DNA of 35,293 bases, taken from NCBI GenBank assembly GCA_022824265.1, contig JAJEAG010000023.1, forward strand, positions 1 through 35,293, read 5' to 3'. Positions 1 through 8,692 of the stretch are shown piece after piece. The notes beneath the pieces were generated by a model that saw nothing but the letters and a program-made list of their open reading frames with translations, did no database searches and was not told the DNA's origin. How positions within the stretch are numbered: position 1 is the first letter of the stretch; every line of letters begins with the position of its first letter. A program made the translations under genes and the position numbers. The DNA is from Candidatus Poribacteria bacterium. Lineage in GTDB: Bacteria > Poribacteria > WGA-4E > WGA-3G.

Positions 1-191
1 ACGATACCAACATTCTTATGAATTTAGAAAAAATATACAAAATCGCAGTCAAAAAACTGGTATTTTTCCAGAGGATGCAAAAGATACCAAAATTTAATTT
101 TTTTCTCATGAAAAAACCGATTAAAATCACCGATAAACCCAGACAGGCACTATACGCAGACCGATCACACCAAAAGATACCGTTATGTAAA

Positions 192-217
192 AAAAGGATA
201 CCGTACGGTAACCTTTT
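192..217. repeat. 26-bp near-perfect palindrome
   Basis: The core TACCGTACGGTA at 199-210 is a perfect 12-bp palindrome. It is flanked by AAAAGG and CCTTTT arms with a single mismatched pair at 198/211. It lies in a stretch where TACCAAAA or GTACC words recur, near 4, 86, 175, 360, 441 and 451. It could be an operator or part of a repeat element; no neighbouring gene explains it. Confidence 0.55.
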
Positions 218-446
218 AAAGGCAGAAAATCCCCTAAAATTTATAAGAAAAACTGTTCGGCAAAAAGCAGATTACACACATAAACAGAATCATCCCCTTC
301 AATTCTCCATACAGGAAGGTAATACGAAAAAAACAGTCAATCATACTAAACCCAAACCGTACCAAAAATGCCGAATAAAAAATGTAAAAATCCATATAAA
401 AACCCCAGTAAACCCAGACAGGGACTGGGATAACACCACCGTACCA

Positions 447-480
447 AAACCGTACCAAAAAACGAAAACTGGTACGGTTT
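447..480. repeat. 11-bp stem hairpin
   Basis: AAACCGTACCA at 447-457 pairs perfectly with TGGTACGGTTT at 470-480 around a 12-nt A-rich loop. It ends the TACCAAAA-rich tract. It lacks the U run of an intrinsic terminator and is more likely the end of a repeat element. Confidence 0.6.
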
Positions 481-535
481 GAAGGAAACAAAATTCAGAG
501 AACTGGAGATAAAAAACGAGGTATATACCAGTATC

Positions 536-694
536 TTATACCATTTCTAATTGACAAATTGTCATAATGTCATAATGTCCTGTAGGTCAGGTTGAGGAAC
601 GAAACCCGACAGGACACTCTAAAAAGTCGAGTTTCGCTACCGCTTCTATCCGACCTATCAAATAATGTAATGTTATTATATAGAAATGGTATAA
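536..694. mobile_element. MITE-like element with 14-bp terminal inverted repeats
   Basis: TTATACCATTTCTA at 536-549 is the exact reverse complement of TAGAAATGGTATAA at 681-694, which bounds a 159-bp unit without coding capacity. The interior starts with a small palindrome TGACAAATTGTCA at 552-564 and a tandem octamer GTCATAAT at 561-568 and 569-576. A GTAGGTCAGG...CCGACAGGAC segment follows. The architecture is that of a miniature inverted-repeat element; no second copy occurs in this window and no target duplication is evident. Confidence 0.55.
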
Positions 695-918
695 CGTCTG
701 AAACCCAACCGCGTTAAGCTGCGATTCTGACAGATTGCGCTGATTTTTGTGCATGGCATTCTGTGAATCAGATAGACATGTTGGAGGTTGATTTGCTCGT
801 TCCAGTCTACGGGACTGTATGTGAGCATGCGGGCGAGGAAACCTCGTCCCTACGGAATGTCCGAGACACAATGAAATGCGTGACCACAAACGTATCTTTT
901 CCTTAAATTGACGCTTAT

Positions 919-940
919 GGTTCGGTTTCCTAACCGAACC
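919..940. repeat. 9-bp stem hairpin unit
   Basis: GGTTCGGTT and AACCGAACC are perfect complements around the loop TCCT. The same design (GTGCGGTT...AACCGCAC) appears split on both sides of the adjacent 961-1073 insertion, so this is a member of a hairpin repeat family in which a relative was interrupted. Confidence 0.6.
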
Positions 941-960
941 GGTATAAATAGTGCGGTTAG

Positions 961-1073
961 ATGAAGATTAATTTATTCTTTCGGTAATATTAATGTCCCG
1001 ATACTTGTAGGCGCGCTTTGTAAGCGCGCTGGATTTCAATAATAAATTACCGAATTTATTTCTTAAACTTCAT
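961..1073. mobile_element. 113-bp palindromic element, copy 1
   Basis: The unit runs from ATGAAGATTAATTTATT to TTAAACTTCAT. It has imperfect terminal inverted repeats, an inner pair CGGTAAT/ATTACCG and a central GCGCGCTTTGTAAGCGCGC hairpin. A second copy of identical length lies at 3818-3930. The flanks, GTGCGGTTAG on the left and GAAACCGCAC on the right, join into a hairpin, so the element appears to sit in the loop of an older palindrome. There is no coding capacity, so it would be non-autonomous. Confidence 0.7.
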
Positions 1074-1221
1074 GAAACCGCACCTACCACGGAGTGTGAA
1101 CATATTTTTGGATTTCACTATAAAATTGTCCAAACTATATTTATTCATAATAGGTCAACAAAATTCAATAGAATTCGTTCTAACTTGCATAAAATTATAA
1201 AACAGGAGTCATTGCGCTATA

Positions 1222-3729
1222 ATGAAACAACACCTATACATAATAGTCCTAATGTTGACAATACCAACGTCAACATTATTTGCCCAAACTGGGACAATTG
1301 AAGGCACAGTCTATAATCAAGATACAGGTGTCACACTCGCAAATGCAGAAGTACATCTCCTTGAAACTGATGAACGTCAAAAAAGTGATACAGACGGAAA
1401 AGTCTGGTTCATAGGAGTTGCTCCAGGAAAATATACACTTACAATCACACACCCTTCTTTTGCCACACCAGCAAGAACCACCGTTGAAGTGACCGCAGGA
1501 CATACGACACAAGTAAAAATGTTCCTCGGTGAAGTATTCGAGTTAGAAACCATTGTTGTTAAGGGTGAACGCGTGCCACCAACGGTGAGTCGCAAGGACA
1601 TCCGAGGCAGTGAACTTCTCCGCATCCCCGGAGTAATGAATGACGCACTAAAAGGTTTGACAACACTTCCAAGTATCGGTATTCCAAACGACTTTTTTGG
1701 AGTCCTCTATATTCGGGGTAGTGATCCTGGATCAAATCTCTATTATCTCGACAGAACACAACTCGGATATCCTTTTCATTGGGGAGGTCTACTATCAACC
1801 ATCAGCTCAGAAACAATAGAAAAAATAGATATTTACGCAGGCGGATATGGTGCTGAGTTCGGTTTAGATTCACAAGCTGTGCTTGATATTCATGCTCGTG
1901 ACAGCATTGAAGATAGGATAGATGGAAAGTTTAACCTGAACATAATCTATTCTGAAGGGTTGATTGAAGGAAGGATAGGTGATAAAGGATATATCTCTGT
2001 ATCTGGACGGAGAAGTTACTTTGATCTTATTGTTGGTCCTATTGCTGAGAGACAGACTGGATCAGAACAACAATTCCCATATTTTTCAGATTATCAGTTC
2101 AAAGTTGCATATCCATTGTCTGAAAAACACAGCCTCACAGTCAATGCCTTTGCTGCGACAGACCATTTCGAAATAAAAGAGGAAGAATACATGGATGACG
2201 ATATCTACCAAGACATTGGAAGAACAACAGCATACTTTAAAAACGGTTTTAGCGGACAAGGTATCCATCTCCATTCAAAATTTACTGATAACCTGACTTC
2301 TATATTCTCATTTACTCGCACAAACAATTATCTAAATATTGATCTGGAAGATCCGTTTGTCCTATCATACAAGGTGGAAGATGGAGTTTTCAAAAGAGAA
2401 AATGGGAAATTAGTTGCTGAAGAAATCCTCACAAACTCTTATGATGTAAAAGTGAAAGTTCCAGTGTATACGCTACGTGAAGATATATCATATAAGTTGT
2501 CACCTACCCTTCGCTTTGAACCCGGTTTCTTATTGTCATTTAGTCCTGCTAATAGTTTTGAAGACAGTATTTTCTACGAGTACGAACCCAGTGGTGAAGA
2601 GATTGATGTTGTACCACCAAGGCAAGTCATTATAAATGGAGAGGTGGTAAGTGAAGTCAGGCACACCCAACAAGCAGGGTATGAGATTACTAATGTAGAA
2701 GAGGCTAACTATGAATTTGGACACGATTTTTACCGAGCGGAAGGTTATCTACAAGCACGATATGATCCATCGTCTTACCTTTCAATAGCACTCGGTACTC
2801 GGTTTGACTACCTCGATTTAACGAATCAACTCTCAGTGCAACCGCGAGGGAGTGTAAATTTAAAACTTCCAAGTGATCTTAACATCCGCTTTGCTTACGG
2901 AAATTATGAACAGAGTCCGAAACCATATCAGATGTTAACAGATAATGGAAACAAAGATTTGAAATCAAGTATTGCACGCCACTATATCATGGAGATAGAG
3001 CATGAACTCAGTTCTCAAACAGAATTCAAGTTTGCTACATACTACAAAGATGAACAGAATCTGGTAACGAAAGATGATACTTCAACGACATCTGAATTAG
3101 TGCCTTCATCTGAAGGGGGAAGATTAGCAACAGAAGATGAATTCACAAGCTATCTCAATCAAGCAGCTGCGTATGTTGGTGGGGCAGAAGTGTTTCTTCG
3201 ACACCGTATTCCCGATAAGTTTTTTGGTTGGATATCTTATGCATACACCCACGCAGAACTCAGAGAAACCCCAGATGATACATACAAACCGAATCTTTTT
3301 GACAACACACACATCGTTAGTATTGTTGCAAACTATAACTTTTCACCAAATTTTGAAATTGGAGCAAAGTGGCAGTATTTGAGCGGAACATCTGAAGTAC
3401 CGATCACTTCTCTTTTTCTTATTCAAGATCCGGTTACACGCGGTCTGAATCCACTACTGGCAAGTGTTGACGAAGAATTACGTACCGAGTTAACACCTTA
3501 TCATAAGTTAGATTTACGAATAAGTCGAAAATGGAATGTTAGGGGAATGCGGATAGGAGGATTTTTTGATATTCTGAATGTCTATAATAGAAAAAACACA
3601 ATAAAATTCTCGTTCAAAGAAGCAACCATTGCGGTACAAGGTGAGGAAATTACAATTGATGAGTGGGAATCCGAAGAGATATCGCAAATTCCGCGGTTTT
3701 TTTATATCGGCTTAACTCTTGACTTTTGA
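1222..3729 (+). CDS. TonB-dependent receptor with carboxypeptidase-regulatory-like N-domain (receptor 1)
   Basis: The 835-residue product should be a 22-strand outer-membrane barrel that imports an unknown ligand using TonB energy. Residues 1-21 form a Sec signal peptide ending LFA-QT. Residues 24-105 are a carboxypeptidase-regulatory-like beta-sandwich (GTIEGTVYN..., GKYTLTITHP). A plug follows at about 110-225, with LYIRGSDPGSNLYYLD and YAGGYGAEFGLDSQAVLDI. The remainder is the barrel, ending in the aromatic signature IGLTLDF expected for BAM-dependent insertion. The ATG lies 13 nt after an AGGAG, which is longer than ideal. It resembles the next two receptors throughout. A 508-bp repeat-filled gap separates it from receptor 2, so it may have its own transcript. 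The substrate cannot be told from sequence. Confidence 0.9.
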   Translation: MKQHLYIIVLMLTIPTSTLFAQTGTIEGTVYNQDTGVTLANAEVHLLETDERQKSDTDGKVWFIGVAPGKYTLTITHPSFATPARTTVEVTAGHTTQVKMFLGEVFELETIVVKGERVPPTVSRKDIRGSELLRIPGVMNDALKGLTTLPSIGIPNDFFGVLYIRGSDPGSNLYYLDRTQLGYPFHWGGLLSTISSETIEKIDIYAGGYGAEFGLDSQAVLDIHARDSIEDRIDGKFNLNIIYSEGLIEGRIGDKGYISVSGRRSYFDLIVGPIAERQTGSEQQFPYFSDYQFKVAYPLSEKHSLTVNAFAATDHFEIKEEEYMDDDIYQDIGRTTAYFKNGFSGQGIHLHSKFTDNLTSIFSFTRTNNYLNIDLEDPFVLSYKVEDGVFKRENGKLVAEEILTNSYDVKVKVPVYTLREDISYKLSPTLRFEPGFLLSFSPANSFEDSIFYEYEPSGEEIDVVPPRQVIINGEVVSEVRHTQQAGYEITNVEEANYEFGHDFYRAEGYLQARYDPSSYLSIALGTRFDYLDLTNQLSVQPRGSVNLKLPSDLNIRFAYGNYEQSPKPYQMLTDNGNKDLKSSIARHYIMEIEHELSSQTEFKFATYYKDEQNLVTKDDTSTTSELVPSSEGGRLATEDEFTSYLNQAAAYVGGAEVFLRHRIPDKFFGWISYAYTHAELRETPDDTYKPNLFDNTHIVSIVANYNFSPNFEIGAKWQYLSGTSEVPITSLFLIQDPVTRGLNPLLASVDEELRTELTPYHKLDLRISRKWNVRGMRIGGFFDILNVYNRKNTIKFSFKEATIAVQGEEITIDEWESEEISQIPRFFYIGLTLDF

Positions 3730-3778
3730 TAAATGAGAATTGCATTGTTTTTTGACAATCTTAATAATGAAATTGTAT

Positions 3779-4024
3779 AATTAACAGAACTTACGCAAAA
3801 ATGGTAGGCGCGCTTTGATGAAGATTAATTTATTCTTTCGGTAATATTAATCTCCTAATACCTGTAGGCGCGCTTTGTAAGCGCGCTGGACTTCAATAGT
3901 AAATTACCGAATCTATTTTTTAATCTTCATGTAAGCGCGCTGGAAACTCAGAATTCTGCTGAAAAAAACACCATTTTAGTCATAATTATTGAAAATCGTG
4001 AAAAGTGCGTAAGTCCTGAATTAA
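3779..4024. mobile_element. MITE-like element with CAGRACTTACGCA-type termini
   Basis: CAGAACTTACGCA at 3785-3797 is matched by inverted TGCGTAAGTCCTG at 4006-4018 with one mismatch. The similarity extends outward through TAATTAA-like bases to about 3779 and 4024. The roughly 246-bp interior has no open frame and contains a GTAGGCGCGCTTTG...TAAGCGCGCTGGA hairpin that is itself split by the 113-bp element at 3818-3930. ACTTACGCA ends are common on small transposon-derived elements; I have not assigned a transposase family. Confidence 0.6.
3818..3930. mobile_element. 113-bp palindromic element, copy 2
   Basis: This is a near-identical copy of 961-1073 with the same length, ATGAAGATTAA...TTAATCTTCAT ends and central GCGCGCTTTGTAAGCGCGC. 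It is inserted inside GTAGGCGCGCTTTG | GTAAGCGCGCTGGA, a copy of the very hairpin the element carries at its own centre. The G on each side may be a one-base duplication. The termini are better matched here than in copy 1, so this may be the younger copy. Confidence 0.7.
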
Positions 4025-4064
4025 TTGAAAAATAACAAAACTTACACATAAGGTCCTTAGAACG

Positions 4065-4201
4065 TATCTCATAAATCACTTATAGGGGCGGGGTCTCCCC
4101 GCCCGATTAGAAGCACCCTTTCTATATGGGGCGAGGTTACCTCACCCCTACGATGAAAATATGATTTTCTGCCAGAGATCAGATAAACAATTTATGAGAT
4201 A
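4065..4201. mobile_element. MITE-like element with 12-bp terminal inverted repeats
   Basis: TATCTCATAAAT at 4065-4076 is the exact reverse complement of ATTTATGAGATA at 4190-4201. The interior contains GGGGCGGGGTCTCCCCGCCC and GGGGCGAGGTTACCTCACCCC hairpins and no open frame. The right end lies 36 bp before receptor 2, so the element probably contributes to its leader or promoter region. Confidence 0.55.
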
Positions 4202-4237
4202 GACTATAAAATAATAAAAGATACGGAGTCACTGGCA

Positions 4238-6505
4238 ATGAAAAATATTCTATGCCTAATAATGCTTCTTTTCCTACCTATTACTGCCTTTTCTCAAACA
4301 GGTACAATTGAAGGTACTGTTTATAGTAAAGACACGGATAAACCATTAGCAGGAGCAGAAGTTCAAATAATTGAGATTGACAAACGATTTATCACAGATG
4401 AAAATGGCACGTTTTCCTTCATAGAAATCCCTGAAGGTAAGTATACGTTGTCTATTACCTACCCAAATACTGAATTATCAGAAAAAATTGAGATAGTTGT
4501 AGAAACGGATAAGATCCTAACACCCACTATTTATGTTAGCACTAACGCTTATGAGCTTGAGGTAATTGAAGTAATTACGAAACGAACGCCTAAAACTGTC
4601 ATAAAAAAGAGCATTCAATCACAAGAAATTACACGACTACCCGGAACAGCAGGAGATGCACTGCGTGCACTACAAGCAATACCAGGTATCGGTGTAGCGA
4701 ATGATTTTAGTGGGGCACTCTATATTCGTGGCGGTTCCGATGAAGATAACCTCTATTATTTTGATCGTGTACCTGTCGGATATCCATACCACTTCGGTGG
4801 TCTCGTTTCATCTCTCAGTTCTGAAATCATCGACCGGATTGATGTCTACGCAGGGGGTTATGGAGCGGAATATGGTGTAGATTCTCAAGCAGTTATAGAT
4901 ATCTATTCTCAAAACAACAGTCCAGAAGCTCTAAGGGGAAAACTCAACCTAAATCTTTTATATTCAGAAGGATTACTTCAAGGCAAAATTGGTGAAAAAG
5001 GATTTTGGTATGCAGCTGGACGTAGGAGTTATATAGATTTATTTATCGGTTCACTGTCTTTCGCAACTGGAGCAATCACAGCATTTCCAAGATTCTGGGA
5101 TTACCAACTAAAGGCTGGCTATGATCTCACTGAAAAACATCAACTCTTTTTCAATCTGTTTGCATCGGGAGATAAATTCGCAGTTAAATTAGACGGTGAA
5201 AATGTGGATGAAGATTTCAGAGGAAATACCAGTTTTGAAAGCGGGTTTGAGGGTGCGGGGATTCACTTCCGTTCAGCCCTAACCGATAGACTCACCTCCT
5301 ATTTATCCTTAACTCGATCAAATTTCTTGTTTGATGTCAATTTCGGTCCTACAATCTCGCTTGAGATTGATGCACCAAACTACACCTTACGGGAAGATAT
5401 TACGTATGAGTTAAATGAAAAACATAGATTGGAGACGGGGTTAATCCTTGGACTTGAACCCGGTGAGGTGTCTGGAACATTCACACGTATCCCAGACGAG
5501 GGAGAAGTGGAGTTTGATATAAGGTTTGAGGAGAAGAACACTATAAACGAATCTGTTCTTGGACAGCGCATCGAAGGTTATTTGCAAGATAGGTATGATA
5601 TACTACCTTTTATGTCAATCGTGTACGGTGTCCGATTTGATTATTTCAACCGTGTGGATGAACTCTCGGTTCAACCGCGCGGCAGTATTCGGGTAGTACT
5701 TCCCAATACATCTGAACTTCAGTTTGCTTATGGAATATACAACCAGACTCCTATTCCCGCACAACTCTCATCAAGTGTTGGCAACCCTAATTTGAAGTCC
5801 AGTCAGGCAAGTCATTACATTGTTGAACTCAAACGTCAACTTTCACAGGATACAGAAATCAAAATTGCCGCTTATTATAAGGATTTGGCTAATTTAGTAA
5901 CTTCTGATATATCATCTATCTATCTTAATCAAGGTGTTGGTTATGCCCAAGGAACAGAGGTTTTTCTACGACATCGTAGTGGTGACAGGTTTTTCGGGTG
6001 GGTGTCTTATGCTTATGCGTTATCAAAGAGACGTGACCGTTTAGGTGAACCTTATCGGTATTATTCATTTGATCAAACACATGTCGCCACATTAGCGGTG
6101 AGTTATAACCTTACACCTACTTGGGAGTTTGGAGCAAAATGGCAATATCGAACTGGTAATCCGTATACTCCCGTCGTAGACGCGCAACTCGTTGTAGACC
6201 CAAGATTTGCTTTAGAAAAGGACCCAGAGGACATCACTATCACTGACTTTATCCAAAATTCTGTCTATATTCCAATATATGGTGAAACCAACTCAGAAAG
6301 ATTTCCTCCTTACCACAGGTTGGATCTACGTATAAGCAAAACCTTCCGATTTAACAGTTGGGAATTGGGACTTTTTCTGGAATTACTAAACACCTATAAC
6401 CGTAAGAATCTTCTTGATTATAATTATAATGAAAACTACACAGAGATAAACCCTATTTACCAATTCCCAATTATCCCATATTTAGGTATCACTGCCGAAT
6501 TCTAA
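4238..6505 (+). CDS. TonB-dependent receptor with carboxypeptidase-regulatory-like N-domain (receptor 2)
   Basis: This 755-residue paralogue of receptor 1 has a signal peptide at 1-19 (cleavage near FS-QT). A regulatory-like beta domain follows at 22-100, beginning GTIEGTVYSKDTDKPLAGAE. The plug is at about 110-220, with LYIRGGSDEDNLYYFD and YAGGYGAEYGVDSQAVIDI, then a barrel ending LGITAEF. Compared with receptor 1 it lacks two long extracellular-loop-like insertions, one in the first third of the barrel and one near 3080-3150 of receptor 1, which suggests divergence in ligand specificity. GGAG lies 9 nt before the ATG, a normal distance. The next receptor starts 22 bp downstream, so the two are likely co-transcribed. 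Transport role is a family inference; the cargo is unknown. Confidence 0.9.
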   Translation: MKNILCLIMLLFLPITAFSQTGTIEGTVYSKDTDKPLAGAEVQIIEIDKRFITDENGTFSFIEIPEGKYTLSITYPNTELSEKIEIVVETDKILTPTIYVSTNAYELEVIEVITKRTPKTVIKKSIQSQEITRLPGTAGDALRALQAIPGIGVANDFSGALYIRGGSDEDNLYYFDRVPVGYPYHFGGLVSSLSSEIIDRIDVYAGGYGAEYGVDSQAVIDIYSQNNSPEALRGKLNLNLLYSEGLLQGKIGEKGFWYAAGRRSYIDLFIGSLSFATGAITAFPRFWDYQLKAGYDLTEKHQLFFNLFASGDKFAVKLDGENVDEDFRGNTSFESGFEGAGIHFRSALTDRLTSYLSLTRSNFLFDVNFGPTISLEIDAPNYTLREDITYELNEKHRLETGLILGLEPGEVSGTFTRIPDEGEVEFDIRFEEKNTINESVLGQRIEGYLQDRYDILPFMSIVYGVRFDYFNRVDELSVQPRGSIRVVLPNTSELQFAYGIYNQTPIPAQLSSSVGNPNLKSSQASHYIVELKRQLSQDTEIKIAAYYKDLANLVTSDISSIYLNQGVGYAQGTEVFLRHRSGDRFFGWVSYAYALSKRRDRLGEPYRYYSFDQTHVATLAVSYNLTPTWEFGAKWQYRTGNPYTPVVDAQLVVDPRFALEKDPEDITITDFIQNSVYIPIYGETNSERFPPYHRLDLRISKTFRFNSWELGLFLELLNTYNRKNLLDYNYNENYTEINPIYQFPIIPYLGITAEF

Positions 6506-6527
6506 TAACATTACTTAGTAGGTATCA

Positions 6528-8600
6528 TTGAAACATATTTTTCTTATTTTTCTTATCATATTATCATTCTATGCTTTTGGACAAGATGATGACACAGCAA
6601 TTGACGAAACATCGGAAGACGTTGTAACCTTACCACCCGTTGTAGTCGAAGGGGAGCGAATTGAAAAGAAACCAAAACGCGCCATAACAGGTGATACGAT
6701 TACAAGTGCTGTAGGTACAGGTGGAGATCCACTTCGGGTTTTAGATAAACTACCGAGTGTCGGTGTACTGAACGATTTTGTCGGTATTCTTTCTGTTCGT
6801 GGTGGTGGACCTGAAGACAACATCTACTATTTCGATCGCTTACCGTTAGGATATCCCTATCATCTCTACGGAATCGTCTCTACCATGAACGCAGAAGTCA
6901 TAAATAATATAGATGTATACCCCGGTGGATACGGAGTAGAGTTCGGTTCCAACTCACAAGCGGTGATTGACATACATTCACGTTCAAGAACAGATAAACT
7001 TATCGGTGGAAAACTCAACCTAAATCCTGTATATTCTCAAGCGTTTTTTGAAGGAAGTATAGGGAATCGTGGATACTGGTATGTTTTCGGACGGAGAAGT
7101 TATATGGGTCCTCTGTTCGAATTGTTACCGATATTGCTGGAGATTGAGAACGACTTGGTAACCCAAGTACCCAGTTTCTGGAGTTACCAAGGTAAATTCG
7201 TCTATCAATTAACAAAAACACATAGATTAGTTGTAAACGCTCTTGCAGCTAACGATGTCGGTAAACTTCACTTTACATCTGATGAAGTGTCTGATAGTGA
7301 TTTGCGAGGTCCATTGAGTACAGAAAATCCATTTGATTCCCAAGGTATCCATTTCTATTCTGAGATAAAAGAAAGATTTAAATCAGTTGTGTCGTTGTCA
7401 CGTTCCTTTTCTCGTTCACATCTGGAATACGGGGATGGCTACTTATATCGGGATTCTGAAAGCACTTATTCTTTACGCGGTGATGTTCAGTATTGGGTAA
7501 AGTTTCCAAAGACACTGCTTGAATCAGGTTTTGATCTTTCAATCCTACCAACAAATCTTGTAAGTGTCGGTGCACGACCACTGGAAGAAGGTGATTGGGA
7601 TTTTGACTTCAGACTAAAACAAGATGGAGAAAAGATATATACTGACATATCCCAAGACATACATCGTATGGAAGGATATTTACAAGCAACTCAAGACCTC
7701 TTTTCTACACGTTATGCTGACCTTTATGCCACCTTAGGGGTGCGATCAACATATTACAATCATATAGAAAACTTTTCACTTCAGCCACGCGGGCTGCTCG
7801 GTTTAACCATTGGACCTGAACAAATCAACACTGTAGGATTTTCACTCCTACCCGTAGACATACGTTTTATGTATGGAAATTACGTTCAGAACCCGCATTT
7901 TTACCATATAGTATTGGGAAGAGAGAATCCAGACATTTCCCCAAGTCATGCAACACATTATGTTCTCACAATAGAAAAGAACCTTACCCATGAAACGAGA
8001 GTTGAAGTTGCAGGATATTACAAAAACCTTCATGATATGATTACTTACAACCTTACAGATAGACAATATGAGAATCAGCGAACTGGATCGGCGAAGGGAA
8101 TTGAGGTGTCCTTAGAACATGATTTCGGTGATGCGTTTCGAGGATGGTTAGCATACTCATATACGCTTTCCAAACGGCAAGATTCTACGAAGGATAAAGA
8201 AAGAGAGTTTATGTTTGGCACACCGAATGTTTTGTCTGTTGGACTGAATTACAAACTTGAGCCGTTTGAATTCGGTGCAAATTGGCAATTTAAGAGCGGG
8301 GTGTTATACGCTACTTTAGAAGATAGAGAACGTTATACAAATCCATTTACAAAAAATCAAACATGGATTCCAGTTTACGGAGAAATCGTCCGCTCCTCAC
8401 CATATCACCGCTTAGATTTACGCATTCACTATTCCATCCGATCGATTTTTGGGTTGAAAGGTGGATTGAACTTAGAATTTTGGAATGCCTATAACCGAAC
8501 GAATATATTGCAAGTACGTTATAACGCCAATTATACTAAAGAAGTCCCTGTTGCTCAATTACCGATAGTACCATTCCTTGCTTTGACTTTAGAGTTCTAA
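6528..8600 (+). CDS. TonB-dependent receptor lacking the N-terminal regulatory domain (receptor 3)
   Basis: The protein has 690 residues if translation begins at TTG 6528; no in-frame ATG precedes the hydrophobic signal sequence (LIFLIILSFYAFG). Unlike its two neighbours it goes from the signal peptide through a short acidic linker (DDDTAIDETSEDV) to VTLPPVVVEGERI and directly into the plug. The plug carries LSVRGGGPEDNIYYFD and YPGGYGVEFGSNSQAVIDI. The barrel ends FLALTLEF. The order of three shrinking paralogues suggests tandem duplication with loss of the N-domain in the last copy. The three plugs may share a TonB partner but recognise different ligands; that is inference. Confidence 0.88.
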   Translation: MKHIFLIFLIILSFYAFGQDDDTAIDETSEDVVTLPPVVVEGERIEKKPKRAITGDTITSAVGTGGDPLRVLDKLPSVGVLNDFVGILSVRGGGPEDNIYYFDRLPLGYPYHLYGIVSTMNAEVINNIDVYPGGYGVEFGSNSQAVIDIHSRSRTDKLIGGKLNLNPVYSQAFFEGSIGNRGYWYVFGRRSYMGPLFELLPILLEIENDLVTQVPSFWSYQGKFVYQLTKTHRLVVNALAANDVGKLHFTSDEVSDSDLRGPLSTENPFDSQGIHFYSEIKERFKSVVSLSRSFSRSHLEYGDGYLYRDSESTYSLRGDVQYWVKFPKTLLESGFDLSILPTNLVSVGARPLEEGDWDFDFRLKQDGEKIYTDISQDIHRMEGYLQATQDLFSTRYADLYATLGVRSTYYNHIENFSLQPRGLLGLTIGPEQINTVGFSLLPVDIRFMYGNYVQNPHFYHIVLGRENPDISPSHATHYVLTIEKNLTHETRVEVAGYYKNLHDMITYNLTDRQYENQRTGSAKGIEVSLEHDFGDAFRGWLAYSYTLSKRQDSTKDKEREFMFGTPNVLSVGLNYKLEPFEFGANWQFKSGVLYATLEDRERYTNPFTKNQTWIPVYGEIVRSSPYHRLDLRIHYSIRSIFGLKGGLNLEFWNAYNRTNILQVRYNANYTKEVPVAQLPIVPFLALTLEF

Positions 8601-8676
8601 TTTTCAGTTTGTTTGTTTTTCTATAACCCAATTTGCCTTCTTTTGCGTCTTAATCTTAATTAGGATCACTTCTAAG

Positions 8677-8684
8677 AAAGGAGG
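8677..8684 (+). promoter_or_regulatory. Strong ribosome binding site deciding a TTG start
   Basis: AAAGGAGG is a near-perfect anti-16S match. It lies 8 nt before TTG 8693, which supports that start for the CBM9/DUF5916 protein in the absence of a suitable ATG. Confidence 0.75.
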
Positions 8685-8692
8685 CAACGTAT

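Larger units (their letters stand above)
1..1221. other. Gene-poor repeat-rich intergenic region
   Basis: I see no convincing gene here. A 154-codon open frame at 18-482 is lysine- and proline-rich, has no ribosome binding site and coincides with repeated TACCAAAA words and palindromes, so I read it as non-coding repeat DNA. The rest holds palindromic units: a tract near 582-615 of the GTAGGTCAGGTTGAGG...CCGAC type, a GGGCGAGG...CCTCGTCCC hairpin near 829-853, and the discrete elements listed separately. Promoter signals for the receptor gene that follows should lie after about 1080, but I found no -35/-10 pair with good spacing. Confidence 0.6.

Noticed and set aside
18-482. 154-codon open frame as a gene
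   Set aside because: No ribosome binding site, lysine/proline-rich low-complexity translation, and the frame is made of repeated words and palindromes.
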